A stretch of 64,000 nt of DNA, taken from Duganella sp. sic0402 (GTDB lineage: Bacteria; Pseudomonadota; Gammaproteobacteria; Burkholderiales; Burkholderiaceae_D). The translations under genes and the position numbers were made by a program. Shown here piece after piece: positions 1-9,042 of this stretch (its first letter is position 1; each line of letters opens with the position of its first letter). The notes beneath the pieces were generated by a model. It worked only from the letters and a program-made list of their open reading frames with translations. It was not told where the DNA came from and did not search any database. The stretch covers positions 620,001 to 684,000 of the forward strand of contig NZ_JAHUWK010000002.1 of assembly GCF_019219065.1 (NCBI RefSeq). Direction: 5' to 3'.

Positions 1-2
1 GC

Positions 3-440
3 ATCCTCAAGCTGACGCTGTACATCCAGGAGTACAGCATGCTGGGCGACGCGCTGCTGGCCAGCCGGCGCAAGATCTTCGTGTTTTTGTCGGTGGTGTT
101 CCTGATCGTGTTCCTGCTGGGGACCGTGATGTATGTGGTTGAAGGACCGGAAAACGGCTACACCAGCATTCCGACCGCCGTCTACTGGGCCATCTCGACC
201 ATGACCACGGTCGGCTTTGGCGACCTGGTGCCGAAGACGGATATCGGCCGCGCGATTGCCTCCTTCATGATGCTGCTGGGCTGGGGCATCCTGGCCGTAC
301 CAACCGGCATCATCAGCTCCGAGATCACCTACCAGCGCGGCCGCGCCATCCTGCCACTACGGGCCTGTTCCAGCTGCCACAGCACCGGCCACGCCAGCGA
401 CGCCCAGTATTGCAAGGACTGTGGTACCGCGATGCCATGA
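3..440 (+). CDS. Potassium channel, C-terminal part (gene starts before the window)
   Basis: The reading frame is open from the first bases, so the gene begins upstream of the window. What is visible is the last transmembrane pair of a voltage-gated-type K+ channel: a hydrophobic helix (FVFLSVVFLIVFLLG), a re-entrant pore with the selectivity filter TTVGFGD, and a final helix (ASFMMLLGWGILAVPTG). The signature filter makes the ion-channel call firm. The C-terminus is a short cytoplasmic tail with CSSCH and CKDCG, two CxxC pairs 17 residues apart that look like a zinc ribbon. It ends 23 bases before the stop of the convergent LysR gene. Gating and voltage sensing cannot be judged because the N-terminal half is missing. 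Confidence 0.88.
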   Translation: MLKLTLYIQEYSMLGDALLASRRKIFVFLSVVFLIVFLLGTVMYVVEGPENGYTSIPTAVYWAISTMTTVGFGDLVPKTDIGRAIASFMMLLGWGILAVPTGIISSEITYQRGRAILPLRACSSCHSTGHASDAQYCKDCGTAMP

Positions 441-463
441 TCTAAGCGTTCCGGCAAACCTCA

Positions 464-1336
464 TCACCCCAGTTCGGCCAGCAGAAAATCGACCAAGCTG
501 GCCAGCCTGCGGCGCGGGTAAGGGTCCTGCAAATATAGCAGGTGCGCCGGGAGCGGCGGCGGAGCGTACTGATCCAGTACCTCCACCAGCTCACCGCTGC
601 GCAGCGCGTCCAGCAACAGCACTTCAGGCTGCAGGATCAGGCCTGCGCCCGCCAGCGCGGCGGCGCGCAAGGCATAGCCATCGTTGGCGGAGAAGCCCTG
701 CCGCTCCGGCCATGCCAACACGCTGCCGTCGCTCGCCAGCCAACTGGCGTTCCATGCGGGATGCACCAGGCAGCGATGCTGCCGTAAATCCTCCCACGCC
801 ATCGGCACGCCCGCGCGCGCCAGATAAGCAGGCGACGCACAGATGCGATTCCGGTACGGCCGCAGCGGCCGCGCCACCAGGCCGGAATCCGGCAAGACAC
901 CGATGCGCACGGCGAGATCGATGCCGTCGTCGATCAGATTCACCAGCGCGTTGCCCAGCACCAGCTCAAGCTCCACTTGCGGATGGCGCTGCTGGTATCT
1001 GGCCAGCAGCGGCGCAATCATGCTGCCCCCCATGCTGACCGGCGCCGCCACCCGCAATCTGCCGCTGGGCTCCGTCTGCACATCGCGCACCGCTTCCTGC
1101 GCGCGGGCGACGTTGTCGAGTATCTCCTTGGCGCTGCGATAAAACAGCAGGCCGGCGTCGGTCAGGCTTTGCTTGCGGGTATTACGTTGAAGCAGGCGCG
1201 TGCCCAGCAATTCCTCCAGCTGGCGTATCTGCCGGCCCACCATCACCGTGGTGATGCCCAGCTTGTTACCCGCCAGTGTGAAATTACCGGTTTCGACCAC
1301 GCACACCAGCACTTCCATGCATCGTAATTTATCCAT
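464..1336 (-). CDS. LysR-family transcriptional regulator
   Basis: A 290-residue protein of standard LysR length. The N-terminal winged helix-turn-helix is clear (MEVLVCVVETGNFTLAGNKL, then GRQIRQLEELLGTRLLQR), followed by the LysR substrate-binding fold with a segment PSGRLRVAAPVSMGG. It is transcribed divergently from the YfcG-like GST gene across about 110 bases. LysR proteins usually control the divergent neighbour and themselves, so the GST is the most likely target; this is inferred from position only. The inducer is unknown. Confidence 0.92.
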   Translation of the reverse strand: MDKLRCMEVLVCVVETGNFTLAGNKLGITTVMVGRQIRQLEELLGTRLLQRNTRKQSLTDAGLLFYRSAKEILDNVARAQEAVRDVQTEPSGRLRVAAPVSMGGSMIAPLLARYQQRHPQVELELVLGNALVNLIDDGIDLAVRIGVLPDSGLVARPLRPYRNRICASPAYLARAGVPMAWEDLRQHRCLVHPAWNASWLASDGSVLAWPERQGFSANDGYALRAAALAGAGLILQPEVLLLDALRSGELVEVLDQYAPPPLPAHLLYLQDPYPRRRLASLVDFLLAELG

Positions 1337-1445
1337 TCCCGACCATTGCTAACGATTTGTTTAAAGACTTTATCGCGGCCGCTACTTCACCGGGCCGCAG
1401 CCGTCGACGAGAATATGCCGCTCCAATGCCAACCTGACCGCAACC

Positions 1446-2150
1446 ATGCATATTCTCTCCCACTTCCCGATTACCGAACAGTGGCCGCCGGCCCATCCTG
1501 AGCGTATCCAGCTGTATTCGCTGGCGACACCCAATGGCGTCAAGGTTTCCATCATGCTGGAGGAAACCGGGCTGCCGTACGAGGCGTACCGGATCACACT
1601 CGATCAACAGGGGGTGCTGTCGCCGGCCTTCCTGTCCTTGAATCCCAATAATAAGATTCCGGCCATGATTGATCCGGACGGCCCCGATGGCAAGCCGCTG
1701 GCGCTGTTCGAGTCCGGCGCCATTCTGCTGTATCTGGCGGAAAAGACCGGCAGCTTCTTGCCCGCCGACGCCGCGCAACGCTACCAAACCATCCAGTGGC
1801 TGATGTTCCAGATGGGCGGCGTCGGCCCGATGTTCGGGCAACTGGGATTCTTCCACCGCTTCGCCGGCAAGGAGTACCAAGACAAGCGCCCGCTGCAGCG
1901 CTATGTGGCCGAGACGCGGCGCCTGCTGAATGTGCTGGAACAGCGCTTGACCGGGCGCAACTGGATCATGGGCGAGCAATACACGATAGCCGACATGGCG
2001 ATCTTCCCCTGGGTGCGCATCCTGAGCGGCTATTACCAGGCGTCCGAGCTGCTCAGCCTGGACGATTATCCCCATCTGCAGGCCACGCTGGAGCGCTTCA
2101 TCGCCCGTCCGGCGGTGGCGCGCGGCCTGGCGATTCCTGGCACCGTTTAA
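1446..2150 (+). CDS. yfcG: YfcG/YghU-like glutathione S-transferase
   Basis: A 234-residue GST. The thioredoxin-like N-terminal domain has the motif LYSLATPNGVKVSIMLEE and then NPNNKIPAMIDPDG and LFESGAILLYLAEKTG; this closely follows E. coli YfcG, which has glutathione-dependent disulfide reductase activity. The all-alpha C-terminal domain contains MFQMGGVGPMFGQ and IADMAIFPWVR, also YfcG-like. The TPN in place of a catalytic Ser or Cys is normal for this subgroup. It probably acts in the cytoplasm in thiol and peroxide handling, and may be regulated by the divergent LysR protein. Confidence 0.88.
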   Translation: MHILSHFPITEQWPPAHPERIQLYSLATPNGVKVSIMLEETGLPYEAYRITLDQQGVLSPAFLSLNPNNKIPAMIDPDGPDGKPLALFESGAILLYLAEKTGSFLPADAAQRYQTIQWLMFQMGGVGPMFGQLGFFHRFAGKEYQDKRPLQRYVAETRRLLNVLEQRLTGRNWIMGEQYTIADMAIFPWVRILSGYYQASELLSLDDYPHLQATLERFIARPAVARGLAIPGTV

Positions 2151-2176
2151 TCTGGCTTTGTATTGGCGATTTCACC

Positions 2177-2222
2177 AGTACAGTATATGAAATTAAGTGC
2201 CAAAGTGTACTTATACTGTACT
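2177..2222. promoter_or_regulatory. Inverted repeat AGTACAGTATA / TATACTGTACT
   Basis: Two perfect 11-base inverted arms lie at 2177-2187 and 2212-2222, in an AT-rich patch between the GST gene and the decayed threonine dehydratase. The right arm contains TATACT, which could serve as a -10 element for rightward transcription. The arrangement resembles a dimeric repressor operator. No intact gene starts downstream, so it may be a leftover control region of the broken gene. The cognate regulator is unknown. Confidence 0.4.
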
Positions 2223-2267
2223 TGTGCCGTATTTTAGAATCATCGGATTGCTCGCCAGAAGAAAGCT

Positions 2268-2886
2268 GTGGAGCGGGCGCCGGACACTCAGGGCATCATG
2301 CTGGCAACACGCGGCAATCACGGGCAATCGCTGGCTTACGCAGCGCAGCGCTACGGGGTTGAGGTCACGATCGTGGTGCCGCTTGGTAACAGCAAGGAAA
2401 AGAATGCCGCCATGCGCGCCCTCGGCGCTCAGCTGATCGAGTATGGCGACGATTTCCAGGCCAGCCGCGAACATGCTTACCTGCTGGCTGAACGCGACGG
2501 CCTGCACATGGTGCCATCGTTCCACCATGACCTGGTGGCCGGTGTCGCCACCGGATGGTACGAATTGCTGAGCGCCCGGCCGGATCTGGAACTGCTGCTG
2601 GTGCCAGTCGGCCAGGGCTCGGGCATCTGTGGCGCCATCGCGGCGCGGCATGCGCTGGGGCTGAACACGCGATGTGGTCGCGGTAAGCGACCAGGAAGTG
2701 GCGCAGGCGCTGCGGCTGTACTATCGCGCCACCCATAATCTGGCCGAAGGCGCCGGCGCCGCAGCGCTGGCCGCCGCCCTGCAACTGAAGGACGACCCGC
2801 GCTTCAAGGGCCGCAAGGTCGGACTGCCACTGAGTGGCGCCAATGTCGATGCGGACCTGTTTGGCGGCGTGCTGGCTGGCGCATGA
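2268..2886 (+). pseudogene. Decayed threonine/serine dehydratase (PLP fold type II)
   Basis: Two reading frames together match a threonine dehydratase. The first (2268 to about 2670) carries ATRGNHGQS, GNSKEKNAAMRALGAQLIE, MVPSFHHDLVAGVATGW and VPVGQGSGICGAIAARHALG. The second, in another frame from about 2674 to 2886, carries VSDQEVAQALRLYYRATHNLAEGAGAAALAAA and LSGANVDADLF. The join lacks the roughly 55 residues expected between the two parts, and the N-terminal segment with the Schiff-base lysine is absent. An N-terminal deletion plus an internal deletion with frame change therefore make an active enzyme very unlikely. Confidence 0.85.
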
Positions 2887-3009
2887 GCGCATTGGCAGGC
2901 CTGGCGCGCCAATCTTCGCGTCCATCGCCGAAAGCGGTAGAATGACGGGTTACGAGCGGAGGCGGTGTCAGTCTCCGCAAAAACCAGACTCGCATCGCCT
3001 AAAGAACCA

Positions 3010-5691
3010 ATGACCACCGCCCCGAAAGAAATCAACGCCGCAGCCGTCAAAAACAGCCCGACTGAAAAATTGACCCCGATGATGCAGCAATACATGAGCA
3101 TCAAGAGCCAGCATGCGGATATGCTGGTGTTCTACCGTATGGGCGATTTCTACGAGCTGTTCCACGAAGATGCGGAAAAGGCGGCGCGCATACTCGGCAT
3201 TACGCTGACCGCGCGCGGTTCGTCGGGCGGTCAGCCGATCAAGATGTGCGGCGTGCCTTTCCATTCGCTGGAAGGCTATCTGGCCAAGCTGGTCAAGATC
3301 GGCGAATCGTGCGCCATCTGCGAACAGATCGGCGATCCGGCCACCAGCAAAGGTCCGGTCGAACGCAAGGTGATGCGCGTGGTCACGCCGGGCACGCTGA
3401 CCGACGCCGACCTGCTGCCGGAAAAATCGGAACGTCCGCTGCTCGCGCTGGCCATCATCAGCCAGCGCAAGGTGGCCACCGCCGGTCTGGCCTGGCTGTC
3501 GCTGGCCAGCGGCGCGCTGCGCCTGATGGAGTTCTCGGGCGACAGCCACACCGTCAACAGCCGCATCCAGCAAGAGCTGGAACGCATTTCGCCGGCCGAG
3601 ATCCTGCGCGGCGACAACGGCGAACTGTTTGAGGAATACACGAGCTGCCACGTCAACCGCGTGCCGGAATGGCACTTCGACGTGGTCAGCGGCCACAAGG
3701 CGCTGCTCGACCAGCTGGCCGTATCGACGCTGACCGGCTTTGGCGCCGATGGCCTGGGCGCGGCGTTCGGCGCCGCCGGCGCTTTGCTGCGCTACGCACA
3801 ATCGACGCAAGGCCGTGGCCTGCAGCACGTACGCACGCTGACCACCGAAACCGAGAACGAATTCATCGGTCTGGACGCCGCCACCCGCCGCAACCTGGAG
3901 CTGACCGAAACCATCCGCGGCCAGGAATCGCCGACGCTGTTCTCGCTGCTGGACCACTGCCGCACCGCCATGGGCTCGCGCCTGCTGCGCCACTGGCTGC
4001 ACCACGCGCGCCGCGATCAGAACGTGGCCCGTTCGCGCCACCAGGCCATCGCCGCGCTGGCGCAGGCCGACACCACCGGATCGCTGTCGCACACGCTGGC
4101 GCAGGTGCCGGACATCGAACGCATCACCACACGCATCGCCCTGCTCTCGGCCCGGCCGCGCGACCTCGCCGCGCTGCGCGACGGTCTGACGCAGCTGCCG
4201 TCGCTGCGTCACGGCATGCAGCGCACGCTGACCGATACGCAAGGCCTGCTGTCCGCCATCCACGCCGACCTGGCCACGCCGGAAGCCTGCCTCGACCTGC
4301 TGCAACGCGCAGTGATGCCGGAACCGGCGGTGATGGTGCGCGACGGCGGCGTCATCGCGCGCGGCTTTGACGCCGAACTCGATGAGCTGCGCGGCCTGTC
4401 GGAAAACGCCGGCCAGTATCTGGTCGATCTGGAGACCCGCGAACGCGCCCGCACCGGCATCGCCAACCTGCGCGTCGAGTACAACAAGGTGCACGGCTTC
4501 TATATCGAAGTCACCAACGGCCAGGCCACCAAGGTGCCGGACGATTATCGCCGCCGCCAGACGCTGAAGAACTGCGAGCGCTACATCACGCCGGAGCTGA
4601 AGGCCTTCGAGGACAAGGCACTGTCGGCGCAGGACCGCGCACTGGCGCGCGAGAAGATGCTGTACGACCAGCTGCTGGGCGATCTCGCGCCGTTCATCGG
4701 CACGCTGCAAACCATTGCCCGCGCGCTGGCGCAGCTGGACACGCTGACCGCGCTCACCGACCACGCGCTGCGCCACAACTGGTGCGCGCCGGAGCTGGTG
4801 GCGACAGCATGTGTCAATATCAAGGAAGGCCGCCACCCGGTGGTGGAAAACCAGATCGAGCGCTTCATCGCCAACGATTGCCGCTTTGTCGACGAACGCC
4901 GCCTGCTGCTGATTACCGGTCCTAATATGGGCGGTAAATCGACCTTCATGCGCCAGGTGGCGCTGATTACGCTGCTGGCTTACATGGGCAGCTACGTGCC
5001 GGCGCAAAGCGCGGTGATCGGCCCGATCGACCGCATCTTCACCCGCATCGGCGCCACCGACGACCTGGCTGGCGGCCGTTCGACCTTCATGGTGGAGATG
5101 ACCGAGGCCGCCGCCATTCTCAACGGCGCCACCGAACACTCGCTGGTGCTGATGGATGAAATCGGCCGTGGCACCTCGACCTTCGACGGTCTGGCGCTGG
5201 CCTGGGCCATCGCGCGTCACCTGATTGAGACGAGCCGCAGCTTCTCGCTGTTCGCCACCCACTACTTCGAACTGACGCAGCTGCCGGACAGCCATCCGAC
5301 CGCCAGCAACGTCCACCTGTCGGCGGTCGAGCACAAGGACACCATCGTATTCCTGCACGCGGTGCAGGAAGGCCCGGCGTCGCAGAGCTACGGTTTGCAG
5401 GTGGCGCAGCTGGCCGGCGTGCCGCAGCCGGTGATCAAGGCCGCGCGCAAGCACCTGGCGCGGCTGGAAGCGCAAGCGCTGGACGCCACGCCGCAGCTGG
5501 ACCTGTTCGCCGCACCATCGGTCGACGCCAACGACGAAGAAGTCGCAACGCCGGCCAGCGCCGCTGCCAGGCCGGCCATGCGCGAACTGCTGGATGCGCT
5601 GGACGATCTGGACCCGGACGCGCTGACCCCGCGCGAAGCGCTGGACCGGCTGTACCAGTTGAAGCGCCTGACAGAGTCGGCGCAGGCATGA
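3010..5691 (+). CDS. mutS: DNA mismatch repair ATPase MutS
   Basis: MutS recognises base mismatches and small loops and recruits MutL. The mismatch-contact motif FYE lies in [11 protein letters not shown] near residue 45. The connector, lever and clamp regions follow, then the ATPase with Walker [10 protein letters not shown] near residue 637 and Walker [17 protein letters not shown] near residue 712. At 893 residues it is slightly longer than the E. coli protein. The start at 3010 leaves 21 residues before LTPMMQQY; an in-frame GTG at 2965 has a purine-rich GGAGG only two bases upstream, too close to be convincing. The stop overlaps the start of the next gene (ATGA). Confidence 0.98.
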   Translation: MTTAPKEINAAAVKNSPTEKLTPMMQQYMSIKSQHADMLVFYRMGDFYELFHEDAEKAARILGITLTARGSSGGQPIKMCGVPFHSLEGYLAKLVKIGESCAICEQIGDPATSKGPVERKVMRVVTPGTLTDADLLPEKSERPLLALAIISQRKVATAGLAWLSLASGALRLMEFSGDSHTVNSRIQQELERISPAEILRGDNGELFEEYTSCHVNRVPEWHFDVVSGHKALLDQLAVSTLTGFGADGLGAAFGAAGALLRYAQSTQGRGLQHVRTLTTETENEFIGLDAATRRNLELTETIRGQESPTLFSLLDHCRTAMGSRLLRHWLHHARRDQNVARSRHQAIAALAQADTTGSLSHTLAQVPDIERITTRIALLSARPRDLAALRDGLTQLPSLRHGMQRTLTDTQGLLSAIHADLATPEACLDLLQRAVMPEPAVMVRDGGVIARGFDAELDELRGLSENAGQYLVDLETRERARTGIANLRVEYNKVHGFYIEVTNGQATKVPDDYRRRQTLKNCERYITPELKAFEDKALSAQDRALAREKMLYDQLLGDLAPFIGTLQTIARALAQLDTLTALTDHALRHNWCAPELVATACVNIKEGRHPVVENQIERFIANDCRFVDERRLLLITGPNMGGKSTFMRQVALITLLAYMGSYVPAQSAVIGPIDRIFTRIGATDDLAGGRSTFMVEMTEAAAILNGATEHSLVLMDEIGRGTSTFDGLALAWAIARHLIETSRSFSLFATHYFELTQLPDSHPTASNVHLSAVEHKDTIVFLHAVQEGPASQSYGLQVAQLAGVPQPVIKAARKHLARLEAQALDATPQLDLFAAPSVDANDEEVATPASAAARPAMRELLDALDDLDPDALTPREALDRLYQLKRLTESAQA

Positions 5692-6665
5692 CGCAGCGCG
5701 CGCGCCCTCGCCGCCTGCTGCTGGCGCTCGCCGCGACGCTGGCGGCGGCGGGTGCGCACGCGCTGCCGCCGATCACCAAGGCGTCACCAACGCCCAAGTC
5801 CTTCCTGTTCGGCGTCATCGGCCATCCCTTGCAGCATGGGCGCGACGAGGCGGTGCTCAAGCGCGCCATTGTCGATGCTTCGCAAAACTATCCTTCCTTC
5901 GTGGTGGCCACCGGCATCAAGGCGGTCAACGAGCCTTGCGGCGACAAGCTGTATGCGCAGCGCCGCGAACTGCTGAACGAATCATCGGCGCCGATGGTGG
6001 TGTCGCTGGCCGGCAGCGACTGGAGCGCCTGCCTGAATTCCGCCGGCCGCTCCAACGCCATCGAACGCCTGAACCGCCTGCGCGAGGTGTTTTACGCCGA
6101 CGGCGAATCGCTGGGCATCCGCCGCATCCAGGTGACGCGCTTGTCGTCCACCGCCAAGTTCCGCAGCTATGCGGAAAACGCGCACTGGGAAGTCAACAAG
6201 GTGCTGTTCGCCACCATCAATCTGCCCGCGAATAACAACCATTATCGCCCGGAAGCGGGCCGCAACAGCGAATACGAAGACCGGCTGGTGGCCAACCGCG
6301 CCTGGCTGCACCGCCTGTTCGCGCTGGCGGACCGGCAGAAGATGGTTGGCCTGGTGCTGTTCTCGGACGGCGATCCGGAAGTGACGGTGGAGGAAGGCTT
6401 TTCGCTGCTGCCGTCGTTCCAGACCAGGCAGGATGGCTTTGCCGAAGTGCGCAAGCAGATCCGCGCCATGGCGGAGAAGTACAAGGGGAAGGTGCTGCTG
6501 ATTGATGCCCAGGCGGGCGCGCAGCATGCCGAGCCGGCGATTCAGTGGCGCGGCAATCTGGGGCACGTGAACATGGCCGCCGATTGGGCCGAAGTCCGCG
6601 TCACCCCAGGCGCCGCCGCCTTGTTCTCAATCAAGGGCGGCAGCGCCGGTACTAACAACGATTAG
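5688..6665 (+). CDS. Secreted protein of unknown function, perhaps a divergent calcineurin-like fold
   Basis: A 325-residue protein with a Sec signal peptide ([18 protein letters not shown], cleavage near residue 25). It overlaps the mutS stop by four bases, so translation is probably coupled, an odd partner for a DNA repair gene. Segments such as [33 protein letters not shown] and [10 protein letters not shown] are placed like motifs of metallophosphoesterases, but the canonical metal residues (GDxH, GNHD) are not evident. I do not recognise a characterised family. It is convergent with slyD; the two stops overlap. Confidence 0.75.
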   Translation: MTQRARPRRLLLALAATLAAAGAHALPPITKASPTPKSFLFGVIGHPLQHGRDEAVLKRAIVDASQNYPSFVVATGIKAVNEPCGDKLYAQRRELLNESSAPMVVSLAGSDWSACLNSAGRSNAIERLNRLREVFYADGESLGIRRIQVTRLSSTAKFRSYAENAHWEVNKVLFATINLPANNNHYRPEAGRNSEYEDRLVANRAWLHRLFALADRQKMVGLVLFSDGDPEVTVEEGFSLLPSFQTRQDGFAEVRKQIRAMAEKYKGKVLLIDAQAGAQHAEPAIQWRGNLGHVNMAADWAEVRVTPGAAALFSIKGGSAGTNND

Positions 6666-7207
6666 TGTATCGGGTGGATGGCGACGTGATCGCCTTCTTC
6701 ACCTTCGTCGTCCTCGTCACCGTGGTGGTGGCCGTGGGCGCCGTGCACATGGCCGTGGGCGATCTCTTCTTCGGTGGCTTCGCGCACGTCGGCAACGCTC
6801 AGCGAGAAGCGCAGCGCCATGCCGGCCAGCGGATGGTTACCGTCCAGGACCACTTTGTCGTCAGCGATATCGGTCACGGTGAAGATCATGGCTTCTTCTT
6901 CGCCGCTGTCGCCGTCCGGCATGCCTTCGAACTGCATGCCTACTTCCAGCGGCTCAGGCAGGCGGTTGCGCGCCTCAACCTTGACCAGCGCAGCGTCGTA
7001 GTCGCCGAACGCGTCTTCCGGTTCGATCTGGATGATCGACGCATAGCCGGCTTCTTTGCCGTCCAGCTCTTCTTCGATTTTTGGCAGGGTGTTCTCGTAG
7101 CCACCGTGCAGGTAAACCATAGGCTGACGGCCGTCTTCGATCAGATTGTCCTGGGCATCGGACAGTTTGTAATTCACAGTCACGACTGTATTCTTGGCAA
7201 TCTTCAT
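6662..7207 (-). CDS. slyD: FKBP-type peptidyl-prolyl isomerase SlyD
   Basis: A two-domain SlyD: FKBP halves (VVTVNYKLSDAQDNLIED and the C-terminal FKBP return LSVADVREAT) flank the insert-in-flap chaperone domain. The tail is rich in His, Asp and Glu (HGHVHGAHGHHHGDEDDE), matching SlyD's metal-binding tail used in nickel and hydrogenase metallochaperone work. I chose the start at 7207 (MKIAKNTVV): AAAGGA lies eight bases upstream, while the alternative ATG at 7216 directly abuts it. A TATAAT -10 on the minus strand sits at 7238-7243. Confidence 0.95.
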   Translation of the reverse strand: MKIAKNTVVTVNYKLSDAQDNLIEDGRQPMVYLHGGYENTLPKIEEELDGKEAGYASIIQIEPEDAFGDYDAALVKVEARNRLPEPLEVGMQFEGMPDGDSGEEEAMIFTVTDIADDKVVLDGNHPLAGMALRFSLSVADVREATEEEIAHGHVHGAHGHHHGDEDDEGEEGDHVAIHPIH

Positions 7208-7237
7208 GTTATGCATCCTTTCTGTAATTAGCCCGGG

Positions 7238-7243
7238 ATTATA
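7238..7243 (-). promoter_or_regulatory. Candidate -10 box (TATAAT) for slyD
   Basis: A perfect TATAAT on the minus strand, 31 bases upstream of the chosen slyD start, would give a short leader with the AAAGGA ribosome site. No good -35 hexamer is visible at the expected distance. Confidence 0.45.
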
Positions 7244-7418
7244 CCTTGGATCGGCCCAGTCCTCTCCCGCACCGGCCGCATAAGGATATGCCGATTCCTT
7301 TCTGGCCGTAGCACGCCACGCCGCCTACAATCATGGCCACACCAGGATGTTGGCTAAAGTGGCGATTTCGTCCGAGACTGATAATATATCGACATCACTT
7401 GCAAAAAAGTTGAAGAAT

Positions 7419-7973
7419 ATGACACGTTTGACATTACACACGCTGGATACCGCGCCGGAAGAAAGCCGCCCCTACGTTGAAAAGGCCATCGCCAACAACG
7501 GCTACCTGCCCAACCTGATCGGCGTGCTGGCGAATGCGCCGGTGGCGCTGGAAACCTATCTGACCGTCTCCGGCATCAACTCGCGCGCCAGCCTGACGCT
7601 GGCCGAGCGCGAAGTGGTACAAATCAGCGCCGCGCGCATCCATGGCTGCGACTTCTGCGTGGCCGGCCATACCGCCATCTGGCTGCGCAAAGCCGGCCAG
7701 CCGGTGGAAGCGGTGCGCGCACTGCACGAAGGCAAGCCGACCGGCGACGCCAAACTGGATGCAGTCGCCACCTTTGCCGCCGCCGTCATCGCCCGCCGTG
7801 GCGCGGTTGACGATGCTGAACTGCAAGCCTTCCTGGCCGCTGGCTACAACCAGCAACAGGCGCTGGAAGTGGTACTGGGCATCAGCCTGGCGACGCTGTG
7901 CAACTTCGCCAACAGCCTGGCCGGCACGCCGGTGAATACCCAGCTGCAAGCCTATCTGCCCGGAGCGGTATAG
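7419..7973 (+). CDS. Carboxymuconolactone decarboxylase / AhpD-like protein
   Basis: A 184-residue protein with the CMD/AhpD core: LTLAEREVVQISAARIHGCDFCVAGHT. The motif Glu (63-65), Cys77-x-x-Cys80 and His84 is the peroxidase/disulfide reductase centre of AhpD-like proteins. The ATG at 7419 opens directly onto a conserved-looking N-terminus; an ORF extension to 7347 adds a low-complexity leader. The stop is followed at once by the flavoprotein gene at 7975, so this is the first gene of the CMD-flavoprotein-ABC operon. Proposed role: detoxifying a peroxide or reducing a disulfide linked to catabolism of the imported compound. Confidence 0.85.
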   Translation: MTRLTLHTLDTAPEESRPYVEKAIANNGYLPNLIGVLANAPVALETYLTVSGINSRASLTLAEREVVQISAARIHGCDFCVAGHTAIWLRKAGQPVEAVRALHEGKPTGDAKLDAVATFAAAVIARRGAVDDAELQAFLAAGYNQQQALEVVLGISLATLCNFANSLAGTPVNTQLQAYLPGAV

Positions 7974-7974
7974 G

Positions 7975-9042
7975 ATGGCCGACCTTCACGACTGGCTGAC
8001 GCGCAACGCGGAAACACTGGACCAGACGGAAACGCTGAATGACGAGGTACTGCCGGCGCTGGCGGCACATGGCTGCTTCCGCGCTGGCGTGCCACTGACG
8101 CTGGGCGGGGAACCCGGCCTGCACGGTGACGTGCGCGACGCCATCCTCGGCATCGCCGACGTGGCGCGCTACTCGGTGACAGCCGCCTTTGTGTACTGGG
8201 GCCAGCGCAGCTTTATCGAATACCTGCTACAGAGCAGCAACAGCGCGCTGCGCGACCGCCTGCTGCCGTCGCTGCTGGATGGCACCCTGGCCGGCGCCAC
8301 CGGCCTGTCGAACGCCATGAAATTCCTGTCCGGCATGGAGCCGCTGTCAGTGCACGGCACCGCCAATGGCGACGGCTGGACTTTGCAAGGCAAGCTGGCC
8401 TGGATCACCAATCTGCGCGCGCCACGCTTTGTCGCGGCGGCGGCTGTGGCGCCGGTAGACAACTCGACGCCGCTGGTGGCGATATTCGCCAGCGACGACG
8501 CCGGCGTGGAACGCAGCGCCAACCTGCCGCTGATCGCCCTGCGCGGCAGCAACACGGCTGCGGTGCAGCTGGACAATGTCGCCGCGCCGGCCGATGACAT
8601 CATCGCTACGCAGGCGCCGGAATGGCTGGCGCACGTGCGACCGGCCTTCCTCGGCATGCAATGCGGTATGTCGCTGGGCCTGGCTACGGCCGCGCTGGAA
8701 AAAGCAGCGGCGGTGGCAGCCAAGGGACGCGGCCAGCTGAGCGACGATATCGCCGCCGCCCGGCAGACGCTGGCCGAGCACACCCAGCAGCTGCTGGACG
8801 GCGTGGCTGACGGCCGCTTCGTCACGGCCGCGCCGCTGATGTTCAAGCTGCGCATCGCCATTGCCGACCTGGTGCAGCAAGCGGTCACGCTGGAGCTGCA
8901 AGCCAAGGGCGGCCACGCCTATCTGATGCAGGAGGAAGACGGCTTTGCACGCCGCTGGCGCGAGTCCGCTTTCATTCCGGTGATCACGCCGAGCATCACG
9001 CAACTACAGGCGGCGTTGGCCAAGCACGCCGCCACGCAATGA
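7975..9042 (+). CDS. Acyl-CoA dehydrogenase-like flavoprotein (SfnB/DszC-like)
   Basis: A 355-residue protein with the acyl-CoA dehydrogenase layout: an alpha N-terminal part (EVLPALAAHGCFRAGVPLTLGG), a middle beta domain (GATGLSNAMKFLSG, then LQGKLAWITNLRAPRFVAAAAV and VQLDNVAAPADDII) and a C-terminal helical bundle with QAKGGHAYLM. The catalytic Glu of true dehydrogenases is not obvious, which fits the monooxygenase-type relatives used in sulfur acquisition (SfnB, DszC). It is embedded between the AhpD-like gene and an ABC importer, overlapping the next gene by four bases. The substrate is unknown; organosulfur oxidation is an inference from family and context. Confidence 0.8.
   Translation: MADLHDWLTRNAETLDQTETLNDEVLPALAAHGCFRAGVPLTLGGEPGLHGDVRDAILGIADVARYSVTAAFVYWGQRSFIEYLLQSSNSALRDRLLPSLLDGTLAGATGLSNAMKFLSGMEPLSVHGTANGDGWTLQGKLAWITNLRAPRFVAAAAVAPVDNSTPLVAIFASDDAGVERSANLPLIALRGSNTAAVQLDNVAAPADDIIATQAPEWLAHVRPAFLGMQCGMSLGLATAALEKAAAVAAKGRGQLSDDIAAARQTLAEHTQQLLDGVADGRFVTAAPLMFKLRIAIADLVQQAVTLELQAKGGHAYLMQEEDGFARRWRESAFIPVITPSITQLQAALAKHAATQ

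Noticed and set aside
421..1038. Overlapping 205-residue frame in the LysR region
   Set aside because: Proline/arginine-rich shadow of the LysR gene on the opposite strand.
2177..2222. LexA or Fur site in the AGTACAGTATA repeat
   Set aside because: It does not match CTGT-N8-ACAG or the Fur consensus; it is reported only as an unassigned operator.
2968..5475. Large open frame antisense to mutS (835 residues), and similar long frames opposite other genes such as 25341-27533, 34060-36468 and 43657-45318
   Set aside because: They are shadows of coding regions in high-GC DNA. They lack recognisable domains, and the sense genes are unmistakable.
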